From Talinum fruticosum (lineage: Eukaryota; Streptophyta; Magnoliopsida; Caryophyllales; Talinaceae): a stretch of DNA of 64,000 bases. The notes under the pieces were generated by a model. That model did not search any database. It was not told the origin of the DNA and saw only the letters and a list, made by a program, of their open reading frames with translations. Positions 11,609 to 23,060 of this stretch are shown one piece after another (position 1 is the first letter of the stretch; each line of letters opens with the position of its first letter). The DNA lies in the NCBI GenBank assembly GCA_021018815.1, contig JAITYX010000003.1, positions 5,504,501-5,568,500 on the forward strand, in the 5' to 3' direction. Made by a program: the position numbers and the translations under genes.

Positions 11609-13497
11609 CTAAAGAAGGAAGTCTGCAGTATCTGGAGACAAGCAAAAACATGGATATCCATCAATAAAATTGTTATAAAATAATGTTCTTACCAAGTTGA
11701 TATAATCACATGATTTATGCCCTTTCTTCCCAACCTTTGGAATTATCTTCAATATATATGCCCTCCGATGGTCAACCCTTAAATAAAATTCATCAAAATT
11801 GACATCCTCATTTTCAATAGGAATTCCCAAGGAGAAGGGTGGGGTCTCCTTAACAAATTCACAAACATCTTCACCATCCCCACCAGCCAACATGCCTCTT
11901 CCCCGAAGAACTATAGACCACTTATTAAACGTCGGGTCCTCAACATAGAATAGATATCTTGCTTGGGATGCCATAACGAATTAATCCCTTTAGGCCCTTC
12001 TCTTGTGAAATCGACCATCGTGAATCTTATCTCATCAACTCGGACATTGTTGTTATTGTCAACCCTTTTGCACCGAAACGGGCTCATGGAAGTCAACATA
12101 GTCTAGCTCCCATATATCCTCAATGACTCCGTAATACAACATTTTTGCGACAACGAGATGCTTGTCCTTAGAGCTCAAAACATGAAATGCATGAGCCTCT
12201 AATGTGACCCCATTATTTTACATGGTGTTCCTATTATCCCGCCTCTTTGTATAGAAAGAGTATCCATTGATATCATACCCATAGTAACAAATGACATCCA
12301 ACCTGGAGCCTTCTAACCAAGCTTACTAAAGTTTTCGAGATATGTTCTCGTAATTTTTCCAATTGGATAGTGATGACTCTATGTCCGAACTAGTTGACAA
12401 ATGTGCGATTATGTTGGGTTAGTACCCATGTCTCATTTTTCGTCGGTACTCGTCTCCTTATGAGAGATTTGTGCTCATCAATGAACGACAAGTACTTCAT
12501 CACGAGTTTGAAGACTATAAAGATATGTTTGATCCTTATACCCCGACCGAATAGTGGAATCGTCGGTCCCATTTTCCCTTGCCTATCATCTTCCCCATAA
12601 ATCGATGTTTGGGAATACCAACAACTTCCATTTGGGGATTGTATTCACAGCAGAACTCAACACATTACTCGGTTGTGTATGCCTCCACAATGCACCCTTT
12701 TGGCCGGTACCGTTCTAATATACCTTTCCTGAATTTTCATAAAACGTTCAAAAGGATACATCCATCGATAAAAAACCAGGCCACAAAATCACAGTTCGCT
12801 CACCAAATAGGCAACTAGGTGCACCATGATATCAAAAAAGAAGGTGGGAAGTACATCACAAGTTGCCACAACGTAACGATTACGCCACACTTAAGATAAT
12901 CCAATTTCTCTAAATCAACGACTTTGCTACATATGGCATTGAAGAAAAAGCAAAGTTTTGTATTCAACTGTCTCACATGTTTGGGTGTCCCCGCTCGGAT
13001 AGCAACTAGCAGAATTTGTTGCATCGAAGCATGACAATTGTGAGATTTGAGACCGATTAGTCTATAATCAAATATCGAAACGAGTCTACTGATGTTTGAA
13101 TAATATACGTGTGGCACTTTGAGTTTCCTAAAGGTCTCACACAAATGTATTTTTCCCCTCTACTCAATATGTAAGACGACGGATGCAAATATGTTCTCTT
13201 CCCCTTTGGTTGTGATGCTAATTCCTCTCGTATTCCTATTTCACACAAATCGAGTCTTGCTTTCTCTTTGTCCTTGGTCTTCCTCGGTATGTTCAAAAGA
13301 GTGCCAATGAGACTTTCGTATATGTTTTTCTCTATATGCATCACATCAAGACTATGTCTCACGTACAAATCTTTCCAATATGGAAGATAAAAAAATATTG
13401 ATCGCTTTTTGCACACACTATTTTCGGATTGATGTCGGTATGGCTTGTCGAAATACACATTAAGATCTTTCACTTGTTCATAAATTTGATGTCCTAT
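11609..13497 (-). pseudogene. TNP2-like CACTA transposase, C-terminal part (copy 2)
   Basis: Read from 13497 to 11609 on the minus strand. A 150-codon frame (13509-13057) carries KRSIFFYLPYWKDLYVRHSL, then DVMHIEKNIYESLIGTLLNI and ARLDLCEIGIREELASQPKG, the TNP2 core. The next frame (13144-12815) has HNCHASMQQILLVAIRAG, LCFFFNAICSKVVDLEKLD and MYFPPSF, a DUF4218 signature. It continues on the minus strand through RYRPKGCIVEAYTTE (about 12710). The tail has NNNNVRVDEIRFTMVDFTRE and, after a frameshift near 11975, MASQARYLFYVEDPTFNKWS (DUF4216-like). At least three frame changes and a stop disable it. The N-terminal part is at 21784-23060. Confidence 0.9.
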
Positions 13498-15551
13498 TGT
13501 AGGAACCACAGAATGTCGGGTTTTAGAAATCTTAAAGAAATGATTTAGAGTTTTGAAGATGGTTTTCTAAAAGTGGGAATTAACCTTTTATTAAGATTTC
13601 CGAATTTAATTAAATCTGATTTAAAACAAATTAATTAAAGTTTGAATGATGGTTTTATTAATTATTTTATTTTAGTAATGATTTTCAGAAATCCTAGGAT
13701 ATTATTTCTTAATCGAAAAATAAAAATTAGGGTTTATTGAATCGGCCACAAGGGTTTAGGGCCAAATTGGTGTGAAAACACCGGCTTGGTTTCACACCGC
13801 TTGGACCCAAGCCTCGCCTGCCGACCACTCGGTGCGGACGACAACCCGCACCCGAGTGGTGGCTAGTGCCGACTAGGGACCCAGGCTGAGATAGTCGGCC
13901 TTGGCCTCCGGCCTGGTTTGGCGAGATCCAAAACCTTTTTTTCTTATCATGTAGTAAAAAAATAACCAAGATGCAAATTTAGTAGAAATAAATCGAAGGG
14001 AATTACCAGTCGGTTTTAGGAAAGAAAAATTAACCAAAAAAAGAAAACTTTGCTCTTCCAATCTTAGTATGGGAAAAAGTAAGACCGAAAAAGGTTAAAA
14101 ATGACTCCATCCGTCTAGAATCGAGATTTGGATTCGGGGCGAGGGTATGAAACGTAGGGATAAGCCTTCTGTTCCCCGTTCAACGACGACCATTTCTAGT
14201 TTATGTAGTGAGTTTAGATAATGTATCAAACATAAGCACACAACATGCGATAAAGAAATTAAAGCAACCAAAGCAAGATAATAGAAAGGGATAAAAGAAA
14301 ATATGAGAGGAAAGCGGTAAAGAAAGGAAATGAAAACGAAAAGAAATGAAAAGCAAAAACTAAAAGAATTACACCGGGAGGAGGAATTAAAAGCGATTAC
14401 ATCTCGAGTGTACAATACGAAAAGCAATAAAAGCATAAATAAATAATCACAAGAAGTTGAATGTGATTTTGGTGCCATTAGGTTAACCCACCTGCTAATC
14501 TGGATCGATTGATGCGACGGAGGTGATTCGAGAAGGCTTTTGTGAGTTTTGAGGGTAGGTAAGTAAAGGATGCATGATTGATGGAGTTCTCGGGTTCATA
14601 TGTGGTTTGAATAAGGAGTAGAGTATCGATCGGCTAAAAAGAGACCAAGAGATCAGAATACAAAAGGGAGTATTCGAGTAGCTCTTAGGTAGTTTTCAGC
14701 AGAGTAACGTTAAGGGATGAGCCATTTTCGAAATGAGAGCCCCGACTCTCTATTTATAGGGAGAAGTCTAAGTCACAAATGACCTAGGGTTTCCCTCGGT
14801 CAACCGTCTAAAGCTAGCTACAAAACCGGGCAAAGATAATCTGAAGTTTAAACTGGATAGAATCAGCATAAAACCGGATAAAATCGGGTAGGGGACGTCG
14901 ACAAGCAAGGGTGTTGCCTAAGGTTTTATGCCCTTCCGTGCTACCTAGGAGTCTGCAGGATTAAAGATAACGTTTTGAGTTTAAAAATATTATAGGAGGG
15001 GCGACCATGCAATGCTTATTTAGGGTTTTGAGCTTTTCGAGCCGCAACGAGATTCCTTAGCCAAAAACACGAGTGTCTCAAGGTGAGAAAAAATGGTAGG
15101 GGCGTCGTCGACCGAGTGACGTTGTTTAGGGAGGAAGCTCCTAGTCTCGGGTGAATTGTCTTGGAGCTTAAAACGCAACACTTTCATACTTGTGATAATG
15201 AAATGCAACGCCTAACGCCATCTTGAGATCTTTAGCTCTATGTCCGATTGGACAAAGTGAAATGTAGAATTCCGAGCTTGGAATTTCTGGTACGCGACAT
15301 TGAACTCCCGTTAAATCTGGAGGTTTTGGCCCGGCCTTGGATTGTCCGAAAGAAAAAGGGAGTTTTGCATCGATCCAAGGCAAAAGGCTATTTATGTGGT
15401 GTTGGGATTCTTTGTGGTTTATCGGCTTCCGTCGCACCACTCAAATTTAGTCCGTGATCGAAATCCTCACACGGGACTCGGGATTTCATCATCGTGATCG
15501 GGCCAATAAATAAACAATAAGAGAAAAGACATGACACTTTTTAGGTGCTAC
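13498..15551 (-). repeat. LARD1 3' LTR (left)
   Basis: It matches 19763-21783 along its whole length with scattered differences and small indels. A TATA-like CTATTTATAGG (minus strand CCTATAAATAG) lies at 14750-14760. The 127-codon frame at 14095-14478 lies wholly inside it and has no domain. Confidence 0.9.
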
Positions 15552-15575
15552 GGTTAGCCCCCACTTTGTCGAGTC
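15552..15575 (-). other. Probable polypurine tract of LARD1
   Basis: On the minus strand the bases just before the 3' LTR read CAAAGTGGGGGCTAACC, the usual position and composition of a polypurine tract priming plus-strand synthesis. Confidence 0.6.
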
Positions 15576-15689
15576 CGGAAGATGAAGGTCAAAGTAGACA
15601 CTAAAGGGTACTTATCTATTTAGCTGGAGTTGCCGTGAATTCCGATTAAATCGATGCATCCGAAATTAGGTACCTTTTGACTTGAACTC

Positions 15690-16500
15690 GACGAGGGACC
15701 CGGACTTGACTACCGGAGTCCGAAGTCCGGGTTGTTGATTCCTGAACTTGGCTACTTAAAAAGCTGAAGCTCGGATTGCTGTGTCTAAACTTGACCATGT
15801 AGTTAGTCTAAAGCTTGGCAAGGGAGCTTGAACTTGACTCGGGTAGTAAAGTCGGAAGTCCAGCTTGGGGTGCTCGAACTTGACCGCTTCTTAGATCCGA
15901 AGTTCGACCGGGTATCTTGAGCTTGGCTCATTCAGTGTCCTAAAGCTCGGATGAGGGGCCTAACTTGGCCGTTCTTAGTCCGAAGCTTGGCTAAAATTGT
16001 CTACACTAACAGCTTTGTATGCTAATAATCGAATATAAATAGTTTCAAGTGTTACTCGAAGATGATTTGTAACCGGATCATGTTTCAAATGTGGTTCCTT
16101 GACTTGGCCATGGGGACGTCCCGAAGTCTAGGTGTGGCATCTAAACCTTGACCACGGTTGGGCTCGAAGTTCAATGGAGATTGTCCGAACCTTGATAGCT
16201 CTTGGGCTTGAAGTTCGACGAGGGTTGTCGAACTTGACCACCGCTCGGGCCTCGAAGCTCAACTAGGATGTGTCTAAACCTTGACCACTCGCTGTGCCTG
16301 AAGCTCAACGGGGTTGTCCGAACCTTGACCACCTGTTGGGTCCGAAGCTCGACTAGGATATGTCCGAACCTTAGACGTTGCTCGGGCCCGAAGCTCGACT
16401 TGAATGTGTCCGAATCTTGACTCGCCGCTGGTCTTAAAGCTTGACTAAGTTGTGTCCGAACCTTGACCATCTGTTGGGCTCGAAGCTCGACTTCTATCTA
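15690..16500. repeat. Degenerate tandem repeats (about 58-60 bp) in LARD1
   Basis: Units built around CCGAAGCTCGACTAGGAT and GTGTCCGAACCTTGACCA recur at roughly 60-bp spacing, clearest from 16150 to 16500. They lie between gag and the 3' LTR. A 99-codon minus-strand frame (16171-16470) is a by-product of the repeat. Confidence 0.75.
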
Positions 16501-17400
16501 GTTTCATCGGAATAGGGATGGATGCTTATCTTTATATAGAAGTTCTTGCTTAGACTTGGTTGTTGGATGACCTGAAATATAGGGAATGCTTGCTTGAGAA
16601 TCGATGCTCGGTGGGGTTATGTGCCCTTTCTAAATTTGAGCTTTTAGTTTGTGTGCTAATAGCTCCTTTGTCTGTATTCTTGGAGTTATATGACCCTTTC
16701 GATCTTGAGCCCCCACGTTCTTCTTGGGTGTTTGTGTCTAACTCCTTTCGAATGTTAGAGAATTGGTGAGTTTCAATAGTCTTGGTTGAATTTCTTTGAA
16801 GGTGGCGGCGCCGATGACCTTCATGATGTTGAATTGATGCTCGCTTGATTGAATAATTCCTTGTAAGGTGCTTTGTTGTTTAATTTTTGTGTTTTTAGGA
16901 GTTTGACCATACAAAAGAGATGAATGCAAGACTCTATTCTAAAAACAAATGCATTTTTTTATTAAGATGATGCAAAAATTTAAAAAGACAAAGACAAAAT
17001 TGCACTTTTAGCCCCCACTCCTCCAAGTAGTGCCTAAAGAAAGGTAGGCCGCTCAAACTATGATGAGTCTGTCGCGACGGATCGTGAACCATAGACTTGA
17101 TAGTTTAGTGCTGAATCAAAATGGCATGCTTCTTGATCGACTTTTGTTCCCTTTGGTATGGCAAAGTGGCATTGATTTTAGGAAATGGGAAATGGAAATT
17201 GAGAAAAAGATTAGGTTTGGGGCCGGACCTCATGGGTTTCCTCCGTATATGCAATAGCGAAAATCGGTCTTTGTAGTTCAAAAAAGAATAGCGATTTGGT
17301 TTTGGTTTGTTTTTCCTTTTTTTTTATGGAAAACAGGAAAAGGACATAGACTTAGAATGGATATGGAAAAGGGGAAAAACAAGCTTTATTAGCATCCTTG
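16501..17400. other. LARD1 internal spacer
   Basis: I see no recognisable protein here. It contains short accidental frames and a T-rich stretch at 17310-17325. In element orientation it lies downstream of gag. Confidence 0.4.
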
Positions 17401-18265
17401 ATGAATGATGGGCTCATTGGATGATTTTCTAGTCGGTTCTTCTTCTATGAGCTTGCCAACATTTCTTAGTGTTTTGAAGTCCATAATAGGCAAGAACTTT
17501 AGGTGCCGATAATATGAAGGTTTCAGGTTCTTGATGATGATACTAACCTCGATCTTTTTAGATGGTCGATCGAGTCATGTGGGCAGCCTTTGACCTCCAT
17601 CGAGTGAGGAAGTCGGTGAAGCTCTCATCGTCTTCTTGCTTGGTCAACTCTAGATCTCGAAGAATGATTGGTAGATCAGTATTGTAGGAGTATTGATGTA
17701 AGAACACTCGACAAAGATCCTTCCAGTTTGTTGCCTTGTGTGGGTCAACAACATTGTACCACTTCATGACGTCCGAGTCAAACATCCATGGGAATATGAC
17801 ATGGAATGTTTCCTCCGGTACATTTTTAGAGTCATTACTCCTACAAAGTTCCTCACGTGGTGGTGAGGGTTCTTAATTCCATGGAACTTGATGTCGGGCA
17901 TGGTGAATTTTGGGGGTAACTTGCCTTAAGGGATTGAAGTGAATCCTGGGCCCGATAGTAGTGATTGAACATTGATGACTCCCGCAGCAACTTCTCTATC
18001 CAATCGACTCGTGCATCGGACGGAGGTTGAGGTTCTGGGCGGGACTCTCCTTCATTTTCTTTCCCTTTGGACTTTGATTTCTTCTCCAATTCTTTGAGTA
18101 TGAGACCGAGGGTTTCGGACATAGACTCAATCTTCTTATCCCGAGCCTCAACCTTAGCTTCTATCTTAGCAACAGGCTCCTTGATCAAGGTCATGATGGG
18201 AGTTTGTTCCGGGTGGTTGGCCATTTTTGGAGGAGGATTGTGCTTTCACCTTGGGCGGCATGCTG
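17401..18265 (-). pseudogene. LARD1 gag-like gene (Retrotrans_gag)
   Basis: Gag forms the particle that packages the element's RNA. On the minus strand a likely start MPPKVKAQSSS lies near 18262. A shifted frame from 18224 begins MANHPEQTPIMTLIKEP, followed by a charged coiled-coil-like stretch (KIEAKVEARDKKIESMSE) and KKSKSKGKENEGESRPEP. A further frame (17785-17558) carries the gag core with WYNVVDPHKATNWKDLCRVF and ESFTDFLTRWRSKAAHMT. Frameshifts separate the three pieces. No zinc knuckle or protease follows. A homologous gag fragment occurs in LARD2 near 38880-39270. Confidence 0.75.
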
Positions 18266-18596
18266 GTGTCACAAGTAAGGGTGTGGGATGTACTGATGTG
18301 GTACGTGCTAATGTGGAACGTATTGGTGTCGACCATACCGGTGTTGTAGTAGACTTTTTTATTTCTTACCCCCTTTGAGCCAGGTTTCCGGATTCGAGTC
18401 GGATTACCTATCCCGTATCCCAAAAGAGCATGTGCTTAGGATTGACTCGAGGAAAAATCTAGGGGAGATGGGGCTTAAGTGCTTGACCCGAGGAATGACT
18501 AATCCTAGGATGAAAAAAATTATATGCTCTTTTATTTGGATGCACGCAAAGAATGTAAACTTAGACCAAAATTAAATGCTATAATGCAAATGGAGT
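18266..18596. other. LARD1 leader next to gag
   Basis: This part, upstream of gag in the element's orientation, shows no domain. Overlapping frames on both strands (18067-18378 and 18375-18575, plus strand) are antisense by-products. Confidence 0.4.
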
Positions 18597-19235
18597 TTCT
18601 TAGATTGGGATGAATTTGATTTGGCTAATAAAAATGGATGGACTCAACTTAGTTGAGATGATTTTATTTTTGGCTAATGCAAAAAGATAAAATGAGTGAA
18701 CACATTAATTGAGATGAATTTATTTTTAGCTAATGCAAAATGGAATATAAGAGTGGAATCACCTAATTTGAGATGATTTGAAATTTGGCTGATGCAAAAA
18801 GATAAAATGAATGAACACCTTAATAGGGATGAATTTATTTTTAGCTAATGCAAAATGGAATGCAAGACTAGACTCACCTAATTTCGGATGATTTTGAAAT
18901 TTGGCTAATGCAAAATGATAAAATGAATGAACACCTTAATTGGGATGAATTTATTTTTTGGCTAATGTAAAATGGAATGCAAGACTGGACTCACCTAATT
19001 TGAGATGAAATTTATCTTGGCTAAATGCAACAAACAAATGCAAATATGTACTCACCTATTTTGAGATGAAATTTTTTTTTGCCTAATGAGATAATGGAAT
19101 GCAAGATTGGACTCACCTACTTTGAGATGAAATTTATTTTTGGCTACACGTAAAATGGAACGACCTAAGAAGGGAATGTAATTTTGGACTTTTGGCTAGA
19201 ATGCACAAATTGGACCGACTCAAAAAGGTTTGTTT
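18597..19235. repeat. Tandem repeat array (about 55-60 bp) in the LARD1 leader
   Basis: Alternating units of the form TTTGGCTAATGCAAAATGGA...GACTCACCTAATTTGAGATG and GATAAAATGAATGAACACCTTAAT recur about ten times. A related, more decayed array occurs in LARD2 at about 39660-39920. It lies between the primer-binding site and gag, where long leaders with repeats are common in non-autonomous elements. Confidence 0.8.
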
Positions 19236-19741
19236 TGATTTCTATTTTTGCACCCATGCAAGGATTATTTAGCACTCCTCACCTACCCCTAAAGACTCAC
19301 AAATAGAAGATTAAATTTAAAAAGTAATCACACACAAGCAAATAAAGAGAGGAGGACAACCTAATAGTCAAAAGAACTATGGTCAAAAGAGGTTTAGACT
19401 AGGTAGGATACATGGTGACTTATAATCCGAGTATTTAGTCTTCCGTGTGGGGCATGGCAAGAAAAATGATAGAATCCTCGGTGCCTTTCGGTAAGCCAAG
19501 AGCGTTGCTATGAAGGAAGAGGTACCGCCTCCGTTGGCAATCAAGCCTAGTCGGGCCCGCTTGGGATGCGGTAGGAGCCTCTTCCCGAAGTGTTAACAGA
19601 GGGTAAAATAAATTTGTCCTGTGGTCCAATGATAGAAATAAACTATGTTCAAAGGTTGCTAAATGTAGGATGCCTAATGCAAATGCATTATTAAAACACA
19701 CGACTTAAATTTTCAAGTTTCGCCCTCTTAATATATGATTT
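19236..19741. other. LARD1 leader between the repeat array and the PBS
   Basis: No gene is visible. A single 88-codon minus-strand frame (19435-19701) has no recognisable domain. Confidence 0.4.
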
Positions 19742-19762
19742 ATCGCTAGCGGAGATGCCACT
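19742..19762 (-). other. Primer-binding site region of LARD1
   Basis: Two bases inside the 5' LTR, the minus strand reads TGGCATCTCCGCTAGCGA. LARD2 has TGATGACTCCACTAGGGA at the same place. Both look like decayed versions of TGGYGACTCCGCTRGGGA, a tRNA-complementary PBS type used by plant Ty3/gypsy elements. The tRNA itself I cannot name with certainty. Confidence 0.55.
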
Positions 19763-21783
19763 CGTAGGAACCATGGCCGGCGGGGACCGAACCGAGCTCC
19801 CACACGAATGGTTTGCATTTTCGAAAACTTAAAGGAATGATTTAGAGTTTTGAAGATGGTTTTCTAAAAGTGGAGATGAACCTTTTATTAAGATTTCTGA
19901 ATTTTATTAAATCTAATTTAAAATAAATTAAATAAAGTTTGAATGACGGTTTTATTAATTATCTTATTTTAGTAATTGTTTTCGAAGTCCCGAGATATTG
20001 AATCTACCATGAGGCTTTAGGGCCAAATTGGTGTGAAAACACCGGTTTGGACATGAGCCCCACCGTTGACCACTCCTAGCAGGCAGCGCTCGCACCCGAT
20101 GGTGACTCGGCGCCGGCCGAGGACCCATGTCTGAGATAATTAGCCTCGGCCTCTAGCCTAGCTTAGCAGATCCGAACCTTTTTTTCTTATCCTGCAGTAA
20201 AAAAATAATAGAGATGCAAATTTAGAAGAAATAAATGGAAGGGAGTAGCCAGCGATTTTTTAGGAAAGAAAAACTATCGAAACAAAAAGTTTTGCTCTTC
20301 CAATCTTAGTACGGGAAAACATAAGACTAAAAAAGGTTAAAAATGACTCCATCGGTCTAGAACCAAGAATCGGATTCGGAGGCGAGGGTACGGAACGTAG
20401 GGATAATCCCTTCCGTTTCCCGTCTAAAAATGACCATTACTAGTTTAAGCGAGTGAGTTTACATAATGTATCAAGCATAAGCACACAACATGCGATAAAG
20501 AAATTAAAGCAACCAAAGTAAGATAATAGAAAGCGATAAAAGCAAATATGAAAGGAAAGCGGTAAAGAAAGGAAACGAAAACAAAAAGCGAGAAAACTAA
20601 AAGAATTACATCGGGCGGGGAGGAATTAAAAGCGATTACATCTCAAATCCACAATATGGAAAGCAATAGAAGCATAAAATAAATAACCATAAGAAGTTGA
20701 AAGTGAGTCTCGCCGCAGTCAGGTTGTCCCACTCGCTAATCTGGATAGATTCGTTGTGACGATGGTGATTCGAGAAGGCTTTTTATGAGTTTTGAGAGTA
20801 GGTATGTAAAGGATGTATGATTAATGGAGTTCTTGGTTTCAGAGACGGTTTGAATAGGGAGTAGAATATGAGTAGGTTGAAAAGATACCAAGAGATCGAA
20901 TATAGAAGAGAGTATTCCGTAGCTCTTAGGTAGGTTTCAACAGAGTAACATTAAGGGAAGAGCCATTATCGAAATGAGAGACCCAACTCTCTATTTATAG
21001 GGAGAAGACTAGGTCACAAATGACCAAGGGTTTTCTAGCTGTCCAAAGCTAGTTGCAAAATCGGGCCAAGATAATGTGACATTTGAACCGAGATAGAACC
21101 GAGATAAAGCTGGATAAAACCAAGTAGGGGCGTCGGCCATAAGGTTGTTGCTTAGGGTTTTGTGACCTTCCGTGCTACCCGGGAGTCTGCGGGCCAAACA
21201 CAACATTTTGAGACAGAAAATATGGTAAGGGCCGCTGGTCATGCAATGCTTTTCTAGGGTTTCGAGCTTTCCGAGTCGCAACAGATTCCTTAGCCCAAAT
21301 CACGGCGTTTCAAGGTGAGGAAAAATGGTAGGGGGTGTCGGCCACCAAGTGACGTTGTTTAGGGAGGAAGCTCCTAGTCTCGGGTGGACTGTCTTGGAGC
21401 TTAAAAGGCAGCACTTTTATACTTGTGATCATGAAATACAACGCCGAACGTCATCTTGATGTCTTCGACTCCATGTCCGATTGGACAAAAATAAAATTCA
21501 GAATTCTAAGCCTGAAATTTCCGGTAAGCGGCATTGAACTCCCATTGATTCTAGAGGTTTTGGCCCGGGCTTGGACCTTTCGAAAGAAAAAGGGATCTTT
21601 GGATCAATCCAAGGCAAAAGGCTATCTATGTGGTGCTTGGGGATTCTTTGTGGTTTACTAGCTTCCATCACACCACTCAAACTCGATCCATGATCTAAAT
21701 TTTCAAACAGGACTCGAGATTTCATCATCGGGCCAACAAATAAACAATAAGAGAAAAGGCATGACACTTTTTAGGTGTCTACA
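19763..21783 (-). repeat. LARD1 5' LTR (right)
   Basis: It runs from CGTAGGAACC (first base mutated from T) to TCTACA. A TATA-like CTATTTATAG at 20991-21000 (minus strand CTATAAATAG) would be the promoter used by the element, placing the start site to its left. Short frames at 21425-21661 (plus) and 21498-21767 (minus) correspond to 15248-15457 and 15168-15440 in the other LTR. Confidence 0.88.
20991..21000 (-). promoter_or_regulatory. TATA box of the LARD1 5' LTR
   Basis: The minus strand reads CTATAAATAG within AGAGAG-rich context, and it is conserved in the other LTR at 14750-14760. Confidence 0.6.
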
Positions 21784-23060
21784 CACGTTAATGGAGTTAG
21801 AGCAGAATTCATCTCGATTTTACCATTAAAAGCCTTCTTTTTCTTACGATATTAATGGAAAAAAGGAAGAAACTTTCGATGTCTAAGATAGACTGTCTTT
21901 TTCCATGCTTCAGCTATTAGGAGCAAGTACCCTCTGCACAATTGGGGCATGCCTTATGGTCTTTAACGGTGTAACCTGGACAAGTTTCCGTATGCGGGAA
22001 GTCATTGATTATGGTGAAGATCATAGCTCACAATGTAAATTGCTCTTGAAGGTATGCATAAAAACCATAACACCTTCATCCCAAAGAGCTTTAAATCTTC
22101 AAAAAGAGGCGCCAAGTAGACATCTATGTCATTTCCTAGGTGTGTAGGCCCAGAAATGAGCATGGTCAACATAATGTACTTGCGCTTCATACACAACGAC
22201 GATGGTAGGTTGTAGATAACCAAAAGAACGTGCCAAGTGCTATGCTTGCTATTGAGCTCACCATGGGGGTTTATTCTGTCCGCATAAAGACCCAAACATA
22301 GATTATGTGCCTCCCTACCAAATTACGGGAATCATGAATCTATCTTGTTCCATTGAGGAGAGTCGAGTAGGGTGACATAGTGTGTCATCAGAGACTCTTC
22401 CGTCGGCGTGCCATGTTAAGTTCTTGGCATCAATTGCACTTAAAAACAAGCGCTTAAACCTCGGTATTATCGGTAATTACCATAACACCTTGCTTGGAGG
22501 TCCCTCAACGCTCTCTCCATTGATGTTTTTCATTTTGTATCGAGGTACACCACATTTAGGACATTTGTGTTTATGTGCATGTTTTATTAGGTACAATATG
22601 CAAGCGTTGGGGTAGATATGTATCTTCTTATACCCCATGCCCATAGGACACAACATCCTCTTCACCTTATATGTACGACTATTAAGGACATTGCCTTACG
22701 GGAGTATATCTTTGAGCACACTCAATAAGTCCGTGAAACTTTTGTCATTCCAACCATTAGCCGTTTTCAAGTTCATCAACCTCAACATAGCTGATAAAGG
22801 GGTATATTTATCATACCCCGAGTAAAGAGGCTTCTCCGAATTAGCTAACAATCGCTCTAATTCATGTGGTTGATCGACTAATTCACCTTCTACTTCACGA
22901 AGCGGATATTTAGATCGATCTTCTAATTTCATACTTGCTAGCTTCATTTTCATCATACCCTTCTCTTTTCCTACGCCATTATTCACGAACTCCTCTTCCC
23001 CATGCCATACCCGCACCTTATAAGATGTATCAAATCCATGCTAATATAGGTGACCTTTTA
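21784..23060 (-). pseudogene. TNP2-like CACTA transposase, N-terminal part
   Basis: Read leftward from 23060 on the minus strand: a stop-interrupted HLY*HGFDTSYK, then VRVWHGEEEFVNN, then EKPLYSGYDKYTPLSAMLRL and NGWNDKSFTDLLSVLKD. Next come MLCPMGMGYKKIHIYPNACI and the cysteine motif KCPKCGVPRYK (22665-22477). MNPHGELNSKHSTWHVLLVI-like sequence and ISGPTHLGNDIDVYLAPLFE follow (22295-22002), then INDFPHTE and ACPNCAEGTCS near 21930. This is the standard order of a TNP2 transposase up to its second cysteine motif. The gene then hits the LARD1 insertion at 21783 and resumes at 13497. It is broken by stops and frame changes even before that insertion. Confidence 0.88.

Larger units (their letters stand above)
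6185..14054. repeat. Tandem segmental duplication, copy 2 (contains a later insertion)
   Basis: It is homologous to 960-6179 in order and orientation. It is longer because a 2.7 kb solo LTR lies at 6636-9334. Beyond 14054 the LARD LTR carries on normally, so this copy is the parental one on the right side. Small indels and substitutions are scattered throughout, so the duplication is not very recent. Confidence 0.9.
13498..21783 (-). mobile_element. LARD1: gag-only LTR retrotransposon inserted in the CACTA transposase
   Basis: Two LTRs of about 2.0 kb in the same orientation (13498-15551 and 19763-21783) flank about 4.2 kb. On the minus strand the LTR starts TGTAGACACCTAAAAA and ends GGTTCCTACA. 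The internal region has a gag-like gene on the minus strand but no protease, reverse transcriptase or integrase, fitting a large retrotransposon derivative (LARD) mobilised in trans. The gag style (ESFTDFLTRWRSKAA) points to Ty3/gypsy, perhaps Tat/Ogre-like, which is inference. Flanks (CCTAT on the left, CACGT on the right) give no clear 5-bp duplication, although transposase coding resumes across it (PLT... / GHQIYEQV). Confidence 0.88.

Noticed and set aside
12579..12818. 79-codon plus-strand frame, repeated at 4750-4959
   Set aside because: The minus strand of this stretch encodes the RYRPKGCIVEAYTTE block of the TNP2 transposase, so the plus frame is antisense.
14095..14478. 127-codon minus-strand frame, hydrophobic
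   Set aside because: It lies wholly within the LARD1 LTR, does not stay open in the other LTR, and its F/L/S richness comes from an AG-rich opposite strand.
15168..15457. Open frames conserved in both LARD1 LTRs (also 21425-21767)
   Set aside because: Both strands are open and the two copies differ by many replacement changes. They are shared only because the LTRs are duplicates.
18597..19235. Possible CRISPR-like array
   Set aside because: The repeats are degenerate and contiguous, without constant repeats and unique spacers, and lie in a plant retrotransposon leader.
22477..22665. Cysteine-rich frame as an independent zinc-finger gene
   Set aside because: CPKCGVPRYK with the surrounding CPMGMGYKKIH text is the standard N-terminal part of the TNP2 transposase.
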